Assembly: GCA_028641055.1 (NCBI GenBank) | Contig: CM054059.1 | Location: 436,112,167-436,176,166 of the forward strand | Length of the DNA: 64,000 bases | Reading direction: 5' to 3' | Origin: Alopecurus myosuroides | Taxonomy: Eukaryota; Streptophyta; Magnoliopsida; Poales; Poaceae | In this document: one piece after another, positions 9,378-20,205 of the stretch | Position numbering within the stretch: the stretch's first letter is position 1 | Layout of the letters: each line of letters starts with the position of its first letter | Made by a program: the position numbers and the translations under genes | Notes under the pieces: generated by a model | What the model saw: the letters and a program-made list of their open reading frames with translations, nothing else | Told to the model about the DNA's origin: nothing | Database searches by the model: none

Positions 9378-12300
9378 CTATGGAGCCGCTATCCGTAGAT
9401 CAAGTGGCCATCCATGTGGGATAAAAATATCCCTCGCCACCTGCTCCAGTCGTGCACATGCCTCCGTAAAAAGGCCTTGTAACTCCCCTCGCTGTAATGT
9501 GGACCACGAACGGAGAATACCTGTGCTCCGGAATAGAACCTGCATACGAGAAAAGTTTTTATCATTGAAAATCTTGTCATTTCTATATAGCCAGAGCGAG
9601 CAAATAACGACAAGCGCTCATACCCTAATAATAGTCTTAAAACGTTTATCTACCCCATTTAACCAGTTGCCGAATATGTTCGCAACGGAAGTAGGTTGAT
9701 AAAGATTTTGAAGCCATTTGGATAGCTGACCATATAGAACGCGCAAACGTGCAATCAAAGAATAGGTGTTTAATTGTCTCATCGTGAGTATAAGAAACAC
9801 ACCTAGAGCTCCCATGCCAATTACGTTTGACAAGATTATCTTTTGTAAGTATGACTCCCTTACGAAGATACCACGCAAAAATCTTAATCTTCAGCGGTAC
9901 CTTCATACGCCATACATTTTTGAAAATATCGACTGGCAAGTCTGATTGGATCATAGCTCTGTACATGGAGTCCACCGAGAACAAACCGTTCTTAGTGATC
10001 TTCCAACGAAACTCATATGTGCCTGGTGTAAGAGTAACCATAGTTAATCTATCCACCAAAGCCTGCCAAGACGCAAGTCGAGGGCCGATTAAATCTCGTC
10101 GAAACGTGACATTAGGAGGTGATGTCTGCATGACCGTAGCCAGCGTATCATCCTTATGTCGCGCTATCGTGTATAAAGCCGGATACTGTTCTCGGAGTGT
10201 GGTACTACCTAACCATTTGTCCTCCCAGAACCGTATCTGCGATCCATCCTTAATTTTAAATACCCCATAGCGAAAAAAATTATTTTTGTTCGCCATAAGT
10301 CCAGCCCAAAAGTGTGAATCACCTGGTTTCCACATAACCTGTGATATTGCTTTCGAGCCTATGTACTTTCGTTTAAGGATGGTTTGCCAGACCCCTTCTT
10401 CGGTTAATAGCTTGAACATCCATTTACCAAGTAGGGCTGAATTCTTGACTTGTAGGTCATGAATACCCAACCCCCCTGATCTCGTGGACGACAAACTATA
10501 TCCCATCTGGCCAATCGATATTTCTTTTTCTCGTTGTCGCCTTGCCAAAAAAATCTTGATCGGAAATAATCCAATCTTTTCAAGACTCCTTTAGGTAACT
10601 GGAAGAATGATATCATATACAGTACCATATTAGTTAGGACTGAGTTAATGAGTACCAGTCGACCACCAAGCGACAACAATTTTCCTTTCCAACTAGCTAG
10701 CCTCTTCTGCAGACGTTCTTCAACGTGGCCCCATTCTGCATTAGTCAATCTCCTATAATGTATTGGTATTCCCAAATACTTGATAGGGAATTGACCTTGC
10801 TCACATCCGAATAGTTCGGTGTATTGTGCAACTGCTTCTTGGGCCTCGCCAAAGCAAAACAATTCACTCTTGTGGAAATTATTTTTTAATCCGGATAGTT
10901 GCTCGAACACCGAAAGAATTAACTTCAGGTTCGCCGCTTTCTCCAAATCATGTTCCATAAAGTGAATTGTATCATCTGCATATTGAAGGATAGACAATCC
11001 CCCATCAACCAGATGTGGAATTACTCCCTCAATTTGGCCATTTTCCTTTGCTCGGTCAATCATGATCGCTAACATATCAGCCACAATATTAAACAATACG
11101 GGCGATAGCAGATCACCTTGTCTCAAGCCTTTTTTTGTTTGGAAGTATCGGCCAACATCATCATTGACTTTGATGGCCACGCTACCTCCAACCACAAAAC
11201 TGCGAATTAGAGCGCACCACTCTTCTGAGAATCCTTTCATTCTCAGTGTCTGTTGGAGAAACTCCCAATTCACTTTATCATAGGCCTTTTCAAAGTCTAT
11301 TTTAAAAATTACCCCATTAAGTTTTTTTGAGTGCAGCTCATGTACGGTTTCGTGTAAGGTCACGACCCCATCAAGGATGTTCCTACCCTGCATAAATGCA
11401 GTCTGTGTAGGTTTTACCACATGATCTGCAACAGAATTCAACCTAATAGTTGCAACTTTCGTAAAGATTCTGAAACTAACGTTTAGAAGGCAGATTGGTC
11501 GATACTGTTGTATCTTTTCTGCGTTCAAAACCTTAGGTAACAAAACGATTTCCCCAAAGTTAAGGCGATACAGCTCCAGTTGTCCACTCTGCAAGCAATC
11601 AAACATTTCGATGAGATCATGTTTAATGATCTCCCAGAAATGCTGATAAAACTCAGCCGGACAACCATCTGGACCAGGTGCCTTGTTATGCTCCATTTGG
11701 AATATCGCCTTCTTGATCTCCTCTTCTGAGAAGGGAGCATTAAGAAAAGCATTTTCCTCTATGGATACTTGAGGAATATCATCTGTGCGGTTCTCATCCA
11801 TAGTTATATTAACTACTTCGGGAGGCCCAAACAGATCTTTATAGAACTTTGTGATATAGGTCTTGAGATACTCTTGTCCCTCAATGAGACCTTCATCTTG
11901 ATGGAGAGAGTGAATTCGTTTTTTCCTATGTCTGCCATTAGCAACATTATGAAAATAACGCGTATTCGAATCTCCTTCAAGAATGAATTGAGCCTTAGAT
12001 CTCTGATACCATTTGAGTTCCTCTTCTCGCAACATTTGTGCTACTTTCGCATTGGATTGACTTTTAAGTTCAACCTCTTGCAAAGATAACAACCTAGTTT
12101 CTGCGAGACGATCTAACTCATCAATAATGGAACAAAGACGCTCTTTTTCCTTCTTGAGCAAACCGGTCGTATGTCTCGCCCATCCACGGAGATACTTACG
12201 CAAATTGTGCATTTTATTATTCCATCTCCGTATTGGGTTATCACCTAAGACCGGTTTGGTCCATACTCTCTTAACTAGTTCATCAAAACCATCACGTAAA

Positions 12301-13055
12301 AACCAACCTAGTTCAAACTTGAACTGCGTCTGGCCTTTTGGTTTTGATGTGCCAGTTGAGAGTAGAAGGGGAGCATGATCCGACAGAGCCTCAATACGTT
12401 CTAGAGCGCGTACCGTAACCAATGGGAACTTATCTTCCCAATCGGTACTCATTAATACGCGATCTAGTTTTTCGTATGTCGGTTCTGGCAGACTATTTGT
12501 CCAGGTGAACTGTCGTCCGGTCATGTACACCTCTCTCAAATCCAAGCTATCAATGACATCGTTAAATAAGAAAGGCCAATGACCGTCAAACCGTCCCCGA
12601 CTTTTCTCGTGTGGGAACCTTAGCAAATTAAAATCTCCTCCAATTAAAATTGGGTGTGGATTATTATTCGCCAAGTTAACCAGCTCACGAAGAAAAGCCT
12701 CCTTAAACTCCTCCTGGGCAGCACCATACACAACGACTAAACTCCATATGAAGTTGTCAGCACGGTTACGGAGGTGTAATTTAATATGAAAATCACCATC
12801 CGACCTTGCTAACACATCAAAGGAGTCAGTTTTAACGCCTAGTAGAATGCCACCCGATCTACCACGTGGAGGAATAGAGTGCCAAGTGAAGTCTAAACCC
12901 CCTGATAGGCGGTTCAGAACACTCGCTTGAAAATCTCTCCTTCCGGATTCGGAGATCGCCACAAACTCCAAATTGTGATCCTTGACGTATTGTGCAATAT
13001 TCAAATGTTTAGCCAAGTCACCAAGACCTCTGCTATTACTGAATAATCCATTCAT
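9378..13055 (-). pseudogene. LINE A ORF2: APE endonuclease and reverse transcriptase, frameshifted
   Basis: The first 870 or so codons are open. An AP-endonuclease-like domain has GGDFNLLRFP and LSDHAPLLL near residues 140 and 225. Reverse transcriptase motifs follow: NKAPGPDGCPAEFYQ, FKIDFEKAYDKVNW, GLRQGDLLSPVLFN, the catalytic QYADDTIHF and KYLGIPIHYR. The frame then shifts at a run of six C (10471-10476), and GLGIHDLQVKNSALLGKW continues in another frame. A zf-RVT-like region (HDETIKHLFFDC, about 9750-9800) follows, then a second frame change near 9700 and an in-frame stop at 9618-9620. The last coding residues end at about 9378. No RNase H domain was seen, unlike LINE B. The reading frame would give a nuclear/cytoplasmic retrotransposition enzyme, but it is not functional as written. 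Confidence 0.88.
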
Positions 13056-13862
13056 CGGGAAACAATTGGGTTTTTAGGCGGTCTCTCGGAATATCGCGGT
13101 GAGTGTTTCCTTTTATGTTTGGCGGTTTTGGATTTCCGGCCGGAAGCATAGAGATCAAATAAAGATCCTAGCCCGTCCTCATCATCCATCCCCACCTCAG
13201 TCACTTCCCCCACAAGATGTGATAAAAGCTGTCCATCCGAAGAGGCATACGCTGAATCATCATCCATATGAGGTATATCCATCCTAGCGGAAGAACTCGG
13301 CTTGACCGTTAAACGGTCAAATTCCATGTTCTTCAACGCATTAGTGGATATCGTGACTTCCGAATCATTCTTCCCTAAAGAAACACCGACAACACCTAAA
13401 CTAGATGATATCTTGGCATTGGAAAAAGAAAGAAAAGAATTCTGAGCAGAAGATGTACCCAAAGTCGAAGACGAAAGCAATGCCGCTTTCCGCCGCATGG
13501 CCTTGGACATAGCATCCTCATCGGTCGGTGTAGCCCCGTCCGTTGCGACGAAATGGCGAGCACTACGTCTCAGCACCTTCTTTGGCTGCCCATGATCCGC
13601 AGAGGGAGGCGCCACGGCGGAGGGGGGCAATGGCGATGAAGATACCCCCCCGACCACCATGCTCTTAACACCGCGCCGGAATCTGCGTGAGGTGACGTCG
13701 AAGACGGTGCCGTCCCGGTCCCCTGCACGGTGGCTGGCTGCGAGTCGCACGGCGCAACGCATACAGAGGCCGCTGCCCCTGACCGTATGGACCGCAACCC
13801 GGGACCAGCCGGCCCACCGACAGCTGCTGGATGCCGCCTGGGCGGCGGGTAGCGAGGAGCAC
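13052..13862 (-). pseudogene. LINE A ORF1, C-terminal part
   Basis: About 270 codons of ORF1 remain; codons upstream of 13862 belong to flanking DNA. The protein is low-complexity, serine-rich and charged, ending with a basic RKSKTAKHKRKHS stretch. The nucleic-acid-binding zinc knuckle expected in a complete plant LINE ORF1 is not visible, presumably lost with the 5' end. The ORF1 stop overlaps the ORF2 start in the tetranucleotide ATGA (13055-13052), an arrangement compatible with termination-reinitiation. Confidence 0.65.
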
Positions 13863-13873
13863 AGTCGGAACTT

Positions 13874-15429
13874 CATATTAGTACGGTTAGGATATACTGC
13901 TAATTTTGGTGAAAATCCTATATATGAATATAATAGAGAGGTGGAAACGACATGAAGGCACATATGTATACGTATATGTGCAATCTGGTAGCATGGTAAT
14001 TAATAATCGCCGGAGGTTGGAATACTACCGTGGGGATCGATTTTTCTGGATTCTCGCCTAGGAGGGCCTTGTACCTTAATGGCATTTCCTCCCCCAACTG
14101 GTCTAGCTAGCTTCTGTAAATTTGGAGGGGTGGGCGCAACAAGAGTTGAAAGCACACCACGGCGGGCGGCTGAGACACCGACATTGGGAAGCATTTGCTG
14201 CGTTCTTCCATTACTACGACATGTCCTATCGGTTTGTTTGTCGCGGCGGCCCGGCAGGAGCGAGCATAGGAACCCATAGCACATAGTACAAATGCTGGGC
14301 CAGAAAACTGAACAGCATCGTCCTCCTGCTACTGCTAGTAGCGATAGACAGACGCCAAGCGGTTGCAGTAGGGAAGGCAATCAAATTAGGAGAGCCTTCA
14401 TTGCACTATTGATCTAGTATCATGTAGGCCGTTACATCGATTTACAGAGACAGAGTATCTCTCACTCCCACTGGAAACACTAGCGCGATGAACCAACGGG
14501 TTATTAATTTTTACCGAGTCTGGGAGCTAGCAACTGCAACTGGGCACGGAGCTGCAGAGCAGCGTGGCAGGCAAGGGATGTTGATAGGATGGGACGGACA
14601 GAGTAAAACGCAAAGGGTGGTAGAGCTTTGCAGGCGCAGGAAGCAAAGTACCTAGGATTGGTTCCTGTCCCTGCAGAGCTACGACAGCACGGTGCAGATT
14701 GGCCCACAAGACACCATCAACAATTCCTTTCTTCCCACGAGGGTTCTCCTGCCTCCCTCCATTTTCTCTTTACCCTTTTTCGATATCTTGAAAACGGAGG
14801 CGTGCACCGAAAATGCCATAGCCGAATATGCATCTTCCGGTTGCTCTTTGTTTGTTGCCAAATCTTATATTCCCTTTTTTTTCCTTCTTTCAGAGCGTGC
14901 CGCTTTGGCCCATATTTCCTCGTTGGGAGCCGACAGAGCACGAAATGAAACGAGAAGAGCGGCAAAAGAAAAAGAAAAAGGACACCATGCCATATCCACT
15001 GATCGACTTCTCGTCTGAGATGTCAACAGTGGCATGAAACAAGAAAAATGACAGCTCCGTCCGCCGGCTGCTTGGATAGCTGCTGCTGCCTACGCTACGC
15101 ACATGGACTGCACAGTGCGCTACGCGATCAATCGTGGGCGTAGCTGCTGCGGCGAGCGGGTGAGGGAGACGGCAGCGGCAAGGCACAGTGCCCGGCTCTG
15201 GGGCTCCTCTGGACTGGAGTGCGCAGCGTGCAACCTCCCACGTGTTGCGTCCGCCTCACTGACACCCTCTGCCGCTGCCGCCACACCCGGCACATCCGTC
15301 CGTCGAAACGCACAGCGTCCATCGTGCCATCCTATCACGCGTCGGTCGGGCGCACGTCGCTGTGTTCTTCGCCTCTCTTTTCGCTCTCGCGGTAAACCCT
15401 GCCCACCAGCCTACTGCCTACCCAAGTAC
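13874..15429. other. Spacer, no gene recognised
   Basis: Several overlapping short open frames on both strands (14000-15400) lack any recognisable domain and look like chance. A small palindromic stretch CATATGTATACGTATATG lies near 13960. I see no transposon ends. Confidence 0.4.
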
Positions 15430-15544
15430 AGCCCCTTCCGGATCATATTTACTTCTTCTTTTTCATATGACAGTATCTTTTTTTTGCTAGAAGTGATCCA
15501 AGTAGTGTTGAATCGTTGAAGACAACGCTTAATACCTAACCTGA
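15430..15544 (+). mobile_element. LINE B, left fragment (5'-truncated)
   Basis: The last 60-80 bases read as plant LINE reverse transcriptase just after the catalytic motif: a degenerate FADDS-like block (about 15463-15480) and then ARSDPSSVESLKTTLNT in one frame (15485-15536). The frame resumes at 52565 beyond the Harbinger insertion with EASGQKINLHKSS, the block that normally follows. The 5' limit near 15430 is uncertain. AGTACA there also occurs after the 3' tail of this LINE, a weak candidate target duplication. Confidence 0.75.
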
Positions 15545-15805
15545 GAACATCTCCACCGGCAACCATCAAAAACGTGGCCGACACCCTCCAATTGTCCCCC
15601 CTTCGGGGGCTGACCGGATCTGTGTCCGCCGATTTGATGGGCGTGCTCCACAGCGGCGCCCCCCAACCGGCTACCCTCAACCGGACCTGTTTTGGTTTTG
15701 ATCAAAATATTGACTATTTGATGAATGCACTCGAAGGTAAATAATAATTATACAAACACATAAATAGTTCAGCAGTTATTACAAAAAATCAATATTTCAA
15801 ATTCT

Positions 15806-17149
15806 TTAAATTCGTGCGAACAAATCATCGTAATCGAACAACTCGTGAGCTCTGATAGCCCATAAATGTGCCACAAGATCTGCCTGAAGTTGAAAATAAC
15901 CTTGTTCCTCACAAATTTCATGAGCAAGAAAATCATCAAACTCACCAGACACGCCTGGTTGTGGATCCGCAAGAGGGTCCTGAAAGTCGTATGGTTCATC
16001 GAACACCATTGCGATGTCTCGCTCGCTCTCGATGATCATGTTATTCATGATAATACAAGCGTTCATGATATCACACATTTCATCTATCGACCAAGATAGA
16101 CAAGGATACCTTACCACAACAAACCGTGCCTGGAGTATACCAAATGCCCTTTCCACGTCTTTTCGGACAACCTCCTGTTTCTTTGCAAAAAAATTATTTG
16201 CCTCACCCACAGGGTCACGGATTGTCTTCACAAATGTAGACCATTCGGGATATATGCCCCCTAAGTAGTATCCTCTGTCGTACTCACGGTCATTGATCGA
16301 ATAGTTGCAGCCTGGAGCATGTCCTTCACCTTGTCTCTGAAATACCGGAGAGTGTTGCAACACGTTGAGATCATTGTGAGAACCGGCCATTCCAAAAAAT
16401 GAATGCCAAATCCAAAGATCGTAATCAGCAACAGCCTCAAGCACAACAGTGCACTTTCCGTGATGGCCACCTTTGTACATCCCTTGCCAAGCAAATGGAC
16501 AATTCTTCCAACTCCAATGCATGCAATCGATGCTTCCAAGCATCCCAGGAAATCCTCTTGCTTGACCTTGTGCCAATAAATGAGCCATGTCTGCTTCATT
16601 TGGTAATCTCTGATACACGGGACCAAACACTGCAACTACTGCCTTGCAAAATCGAAAGGTGGCTTCAACGGCGGTGCTCTCAGAAATACGAAGATAGTCA
16701 TCCAATGAATCTGCAGGAGCTCCATATGCAAGACATCTTATTGCAGCTGTGCATTTCTGAAGAGATGAAAATCCTAGAAGCCCGACGCAGTCTTTTTTCA
16801 GCCTGAAGTAGTCGTCGTAATCCCGAACACCGTGCACAATGTTCCTAAAGACTTGTCTGTTCATCCGAAAACGCCGGCGAAATTCCTGAGGTGTGTTTGC
16901 CGGCGTCTCCGAGAAATAGTCATCCCACAAAAGTTTGTGGCCAGTTGCCCTTTGCCGATTCTTGTTCGCCTTGCGCCCTTTCCTTGATCCTCCATGCTTT
17001 GGCTCGGCTGCCTCCACGGCCATCGCCTCAAACAGAGTCGCCATGACCATCTCATTCTCCTCGTCATCTGCCAAGGCGGCCTCCTCTCCCATCAGTTGGC
17101 AAAACATGACATCGTCGTCACTATCCATACTATATTGGACAAAAGCCAA
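15806..17149 (-). CDS. PIF/Harbinger transposase (DDE, plant type)
   Basis: This is an uninterrupted 447-residue open frame without introns. The N-terminal 60 residues are acidic and then basic (GGSRKGRKANKNRQR). The DDE nuclease fold is clear: LGSIDCMHW with Asp208, GMAGSHNDLNVL with Asp260, and RKDVERAFGILQARF with Glu333, in the order expected for DDE_Tnp_4/plant transposon proteins. Full length compares well with grass PIF transposases of about 400-450 residues. It would cut and paste the element in the nucleus with a Myb-like partner, which is absent here. It stayed open even though a 34.9-kb retrotransposon sits about 420 bp upstream of its start. Whether it is expressed is unknown. Confidence 0.9.
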   Translation of the reverse strand: MAFVQYSMDSDDDVMFCQLMGEEAALADDEENEMVMATLFEAMAVEAAEPKHGGSRKGRKANKNRQRATGHKLLWDDYFSETPANTPQEFRRRFRMNRQVFRNIVHGVRDYDDYFRLKKDCVGLLGFSSLQKCTAAIRCLAYGAPADSLDDYLRISESTAVEATFRFCKAVVAVFGPVYQRLPNEADMAHLLAQGQARGFPGMLGSIDCMHWSWKNCPFAWQGMYKGGHHGKCTVVLEAVADYDLWIWHSFFGMAGSHNDLNVLQHSPVFQRQGEGHAPGCNYSINDREYDRGYYLGGIYPEWSTFVKTIRDPVGEANNFFAKKQEVVRKDVERAFGILQARFVVVRYPCLSWSIDEMCDIMNACIIMNNMIIESERDIAMVFDEPYDFQDPLADPQPGVSGEFDDFLAHEICEEQGYFQLQADLVAHLWAIRAHELFDYDDLFARI

Positions 17150-17739
17150 TCGTTAGCCGTGAGGTAAACAAGTTTAACGGTGGTTCTTCGACCTATGGCA
17201 AACAGCCGAACACCTTACCTGCAGGGTGGATGCGAGGAAGAGGCGGATGCGGTTGAATCGCCGGTGGCGGCGCGCGAAAACGACGGGGATCGGCGACGAG
17301 CGGCGGCGAATCGGCCAACGACGTGCGTGATCGACTCCTGACTATAGTTGGCGACGACAAGGGTGCCGGCGGTGGGGCAAATCGGCGGCGAGAGGAAACA
17401 GTAGGACGATGGGGGGCAAATTAATATCAGCCGGTGCGGATTTGTCTCTATGACGGGCGGGGTCCCCTTGTCGGGAGGGGTGAGCGGACGATGTCCGGCG
17501 CCCCCAGCCAGGCCTCTAAGTATGGCGGGTGGGCTGGGGGGAGCGGACACAAAATTGGCGGGTGGAAACTGAAAGATCATCGTCCGTTTTGGTAATTATA
17601 TGACAACATACCTATTTGATCTAATGTTTGTTCGATAAATGAAAATGCCCAGGTTAAATCAGGTTCACTAAGTATTTGGGGTGAGCGCTCGTTTTATATG
17701 AAAAGAGCAAGGAGAAAGAAATCCAGGGAGGTACTTTTG

Positions 17740-18260
17740 CATAGGAGCGGAGGCTCCGGTGAATCCACCGGAGGCTCCGCCCAGGATCCGGTGGGGGTCC
17801 GGTGTGGGCTCCGCCCAAATCGCCTTCTGGAGCGCAATTGCGGAGGCTCGGACGGAAGCTCCGGTGGAGCTCCGGTGGGGCGGAACCTCCGCCATTCCCA
17901 CCGGAGGCTCCGCCTCCTACAAAACCTGGCGTACGCACACGAGAGGGTCCGGTGCGCCTCCGGTGGAGGCTCCGCCCAAACGGCGTTCTGTTGGACAAGA
18001 GCGGAGGCTCCACCGGAGCCTCCGGTGGCCTATCCTGGCCACAGTGTAAATGGGGTCAGGTGGACCTCCGGTGGGGGCTCCGCCAGAACCAGTTTTTGTT
18101 GCACGGGTGCGGAGGTTCCACCGGAGCCTCCGGTGCACCTCCGGTGGGGCGGAACCTCCGCCATTCCCACCGGTACCTCCGCCACGTGGTCCAGCAAGCG
18201 TGTACAAGTGCGCTGCGCCACTGCGCAAGTGAATGAAGCCCACCGGAGCCTCCGGTGCTC
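17740..18260. repeat. GC-rich palindrome array in Sirevirus 1 LTR
   Basis: The perfect palindrome CACCGGAGCCTCCGGTG (8-bp arms, one-base centre) occurs at 18011-18027, 18119-18135 and 18241-18257. Many partial forms such as GGAGGCTCCG and CCACCGGAGGCTCC lie between. The array ends about 35 bp before the TATA box. Maize Sireviruses are known to carry a CACCGGAC...GTCCGGTG-type palindrome in a comparable place. Roles in transcription or integration are inference. Confidence 0.85.
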
Positions 18261-18285
18261 CTGGACTGCAATGGCCCTTAAATGA

Positions 18286-18305
18286 AAGGGGTATAAATAC
18301 CCCTT
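18286..18305 (+). promoter_or_regulatory. LTR TATA box inside an inverted repeat
   Basis: TATAAATA (18292-18299) lies inside a perfect inverted repeat, arms AAGGGGTA and TACCCCTT around TAAA. The same structure is kept in the 3' LTR at 51756-51775. It is the likely RNA polymerase II core promoter for genomic RNA. Confidence 0.8.
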
Positions 18306-19006
18306 CCCCTACCTCTTAAATGCTAAGCTTTCCCCCATTCTCTCTCCTAGCCATTAATGAAAGCTTCATCCGCCTAGATCTCCCACTCCGTCCACCCAAT
18401 CACTCTCATACTTGGTGGAGAGCTAGAGGAGGCCTAGATCCACACTTCCACCAAAGGAATCTCAAATCCATCCACCACAACCTAGTAGATCTAGAATCCT
18501 ACTTGAGGCCTAGAAACCTTAGTAGATCTTGTGCTTGTAGCTTCCACCTTGTTGCAAGAAGTTACGGATTGCTTGAGAGCCTCCATCCATCTTGTGGAGT
18601 GACCTCAAGCCCTTGTAAAGGTTTGGTCAACGCCTTCAAGTCGACCGCATAGTGCAAACGAGAATCTCCCTCACCGGAGAAGCTCAAGGAGAACAAGGTG
18701 TGCACAACTGTGCTATTGAGGAGCGCCTAGGTGGCTCCCCACCTCTCCAACGTAGACGTACTTCTCTTTGAGAAGGAACTACGGGAGTCATATCCTTGTC
18801 TCCTTGTTTACACTTGTTGTTTTCTTTACTACCTTACGCGTTACTTCCGTTGCACATATTATCTTGTTCACATAGGTTGCTCACCTAGATGCACATCTAG
18901 AGAACATTATCTTATCTCGATTAGCCTCACTAAAAAGAAAAGAAAAGAAAAATTGGTAGTCAACCTATTCACCCCCCCCCTCTAGTTGACCATAGTGCAC
19001 TTTCAA

Positions 19007-19019
19007 TTGGTATCAGAGC
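19007..19019 (+). promoter_or_regulatory. Sirevirus 1 primer-binding site
   Basis: TTGGTATCAGAGC follows the 5' LTR by one base and matches the initiator methionine tRNA 3' end used by most plant Copia elements. Confidence 0.92.
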
Positions 19020-19057
19020 CTCAGCTCTTACTAAGGGCTTAACCGCCCAAGAGTACA

Positions 19058-20174
19058 ATGGTCGATGAAAATGCCCCCGAAAGTTCTAGTGCGGAAATCT
19101 CCAAAATGGCCGACACTATATCTAACCTACAAGATACGATTGGAATTCTCCAAACCGAACTATCAAAGGTTAGCTCTAGTGTTAGTTCGGAGGTTTCTAG
19201 CATAAAGAAAATGATGGAGGCACTGATGGGGAAAACCAAGGAGTACACGGAACCACCCCTCACCACCAACGATGTTAGCTCGGACGAAGAATCCATTCCG
19301 GATATCGACGAGATGGAATCTAACATCGCTTTAGCTAAGGCGAAAGCCAAAGCAAAAGCCGATAAAAAGGCTAAGAGTGGTGGGAGCTCCGAGGGCTCCA
19401 AGTCTCAATCGGCTAACGGTTCGGGGTCTCACTCTAAAGTTCCACCACCTCCCAATTATGATTCTATCCACCCTATTGCCACTATGCCACACATGGTTAA
19501 TGTTGGAGTTCCTCCCATGCTTAACACTAACGAGTTCTCTTCTTGAAAGTTCGATATGGAGTCTCACATTTCAGGATCTTGCACCGCTTTGTGGAGAAGC
19601 ATTCTCCATGGATTCCACCCTCACGATCCAAACAACTTGACTCCAAGAGAGGATGTGGAATTTCAACTCAACAAGACCGCTCTTGTGACTATCCAAAAGG
19701 CTCTCCCAAGAGAACATCTTGAACACATTCGCGGTATCAAGACCGCCAAGGAAGCTTGGGATAAGCTTGACTCCTTGTTCCAAGGCAATGCAAGCATCCA
19801 ATCATCCAAATATGATGTTTCTCTTGACAAGTCCGAGAACTTTGTCATGCTTGAAGATGAAAGTCCCGAGGAGCTATATAGAAGAGTGGTCACCCTTGGC
19901 AATCAACTAAGGGATTTTGGAAAAGAGGAAATCTCCGATGAGTGGATCAAGAGGAAGTTTGTCAAGGCCATTACCCCATTCGAGAAGAACCTCTCCACTA
20001 GCATTCGAACAAGATCCGACTACAACTCTCTCAACTCCATTGGCGTGCTTAGTGAGTTCATAGCTATATCCTTATCTCACAAGAGCGCGGATGATGCCCT
20101 TGTTCGCTCAAGAGGACATGGAAAGTCTCCTAACCTCGCCTTGAAGTCTAAAGCAATGGCCAAGATAGAAGAAG

Positions 20175-20205
<31 letters not shown>

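Larger units (their letters stand above)
9224..13862 (-). mobile_element. LINE A, 5'-truncated, with target-site duplication
   Basis: A run of T at 9224-9241 on + is the poly(A) tail of a LINE reading leftward. The flanking 11-mer AGTCGGAACTT is present at 9215-9225 and again at 13863-13873, so the insertion limits are fixed to within the T-run ambiguity. The element is about 4.64 kb. It keeps the end of ORF1 and a whole ORF2 (endonuclease, reverse transcriptase, zf-RVT) but begins inside ORF1, the usual outcome of incomplete target-primed reverse transcription. ORF2 is disrupted, so the copy is not active. Confidence 0.9.
17570..19005 (+). repeat. Sirevirus 1 5' LTR
   Basis: The 1436-bp LTR begins TGAAAGATCATC and ends GTGCACTTTCA (TG...CA). 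It contains a palindrome array (17740-18260), a TATA box (18292-18299) and a purine/pyrimidine-rich end with CACCCCCCCCCTCTAG near 18970. The long open frames across the palindromes are repeat artefacts. Confidence 0.95.

Noticed and set aside
14000..15520. Cluster of short open frames on both strands
   Set aside because: No recognisable domains and no consistent gene model; the last of them overlaps LINE B reverse transcriptase in another frame.
17698..18285. Long overlapping open frames on both strands in the Sirevirus 1 LTR, rich in Gly, Pro and Ser
   Set aside because: They arise from GC-rich palindrome repeats with few stops, recur in the 3' LTR with frame-changing indels, and have no domain.
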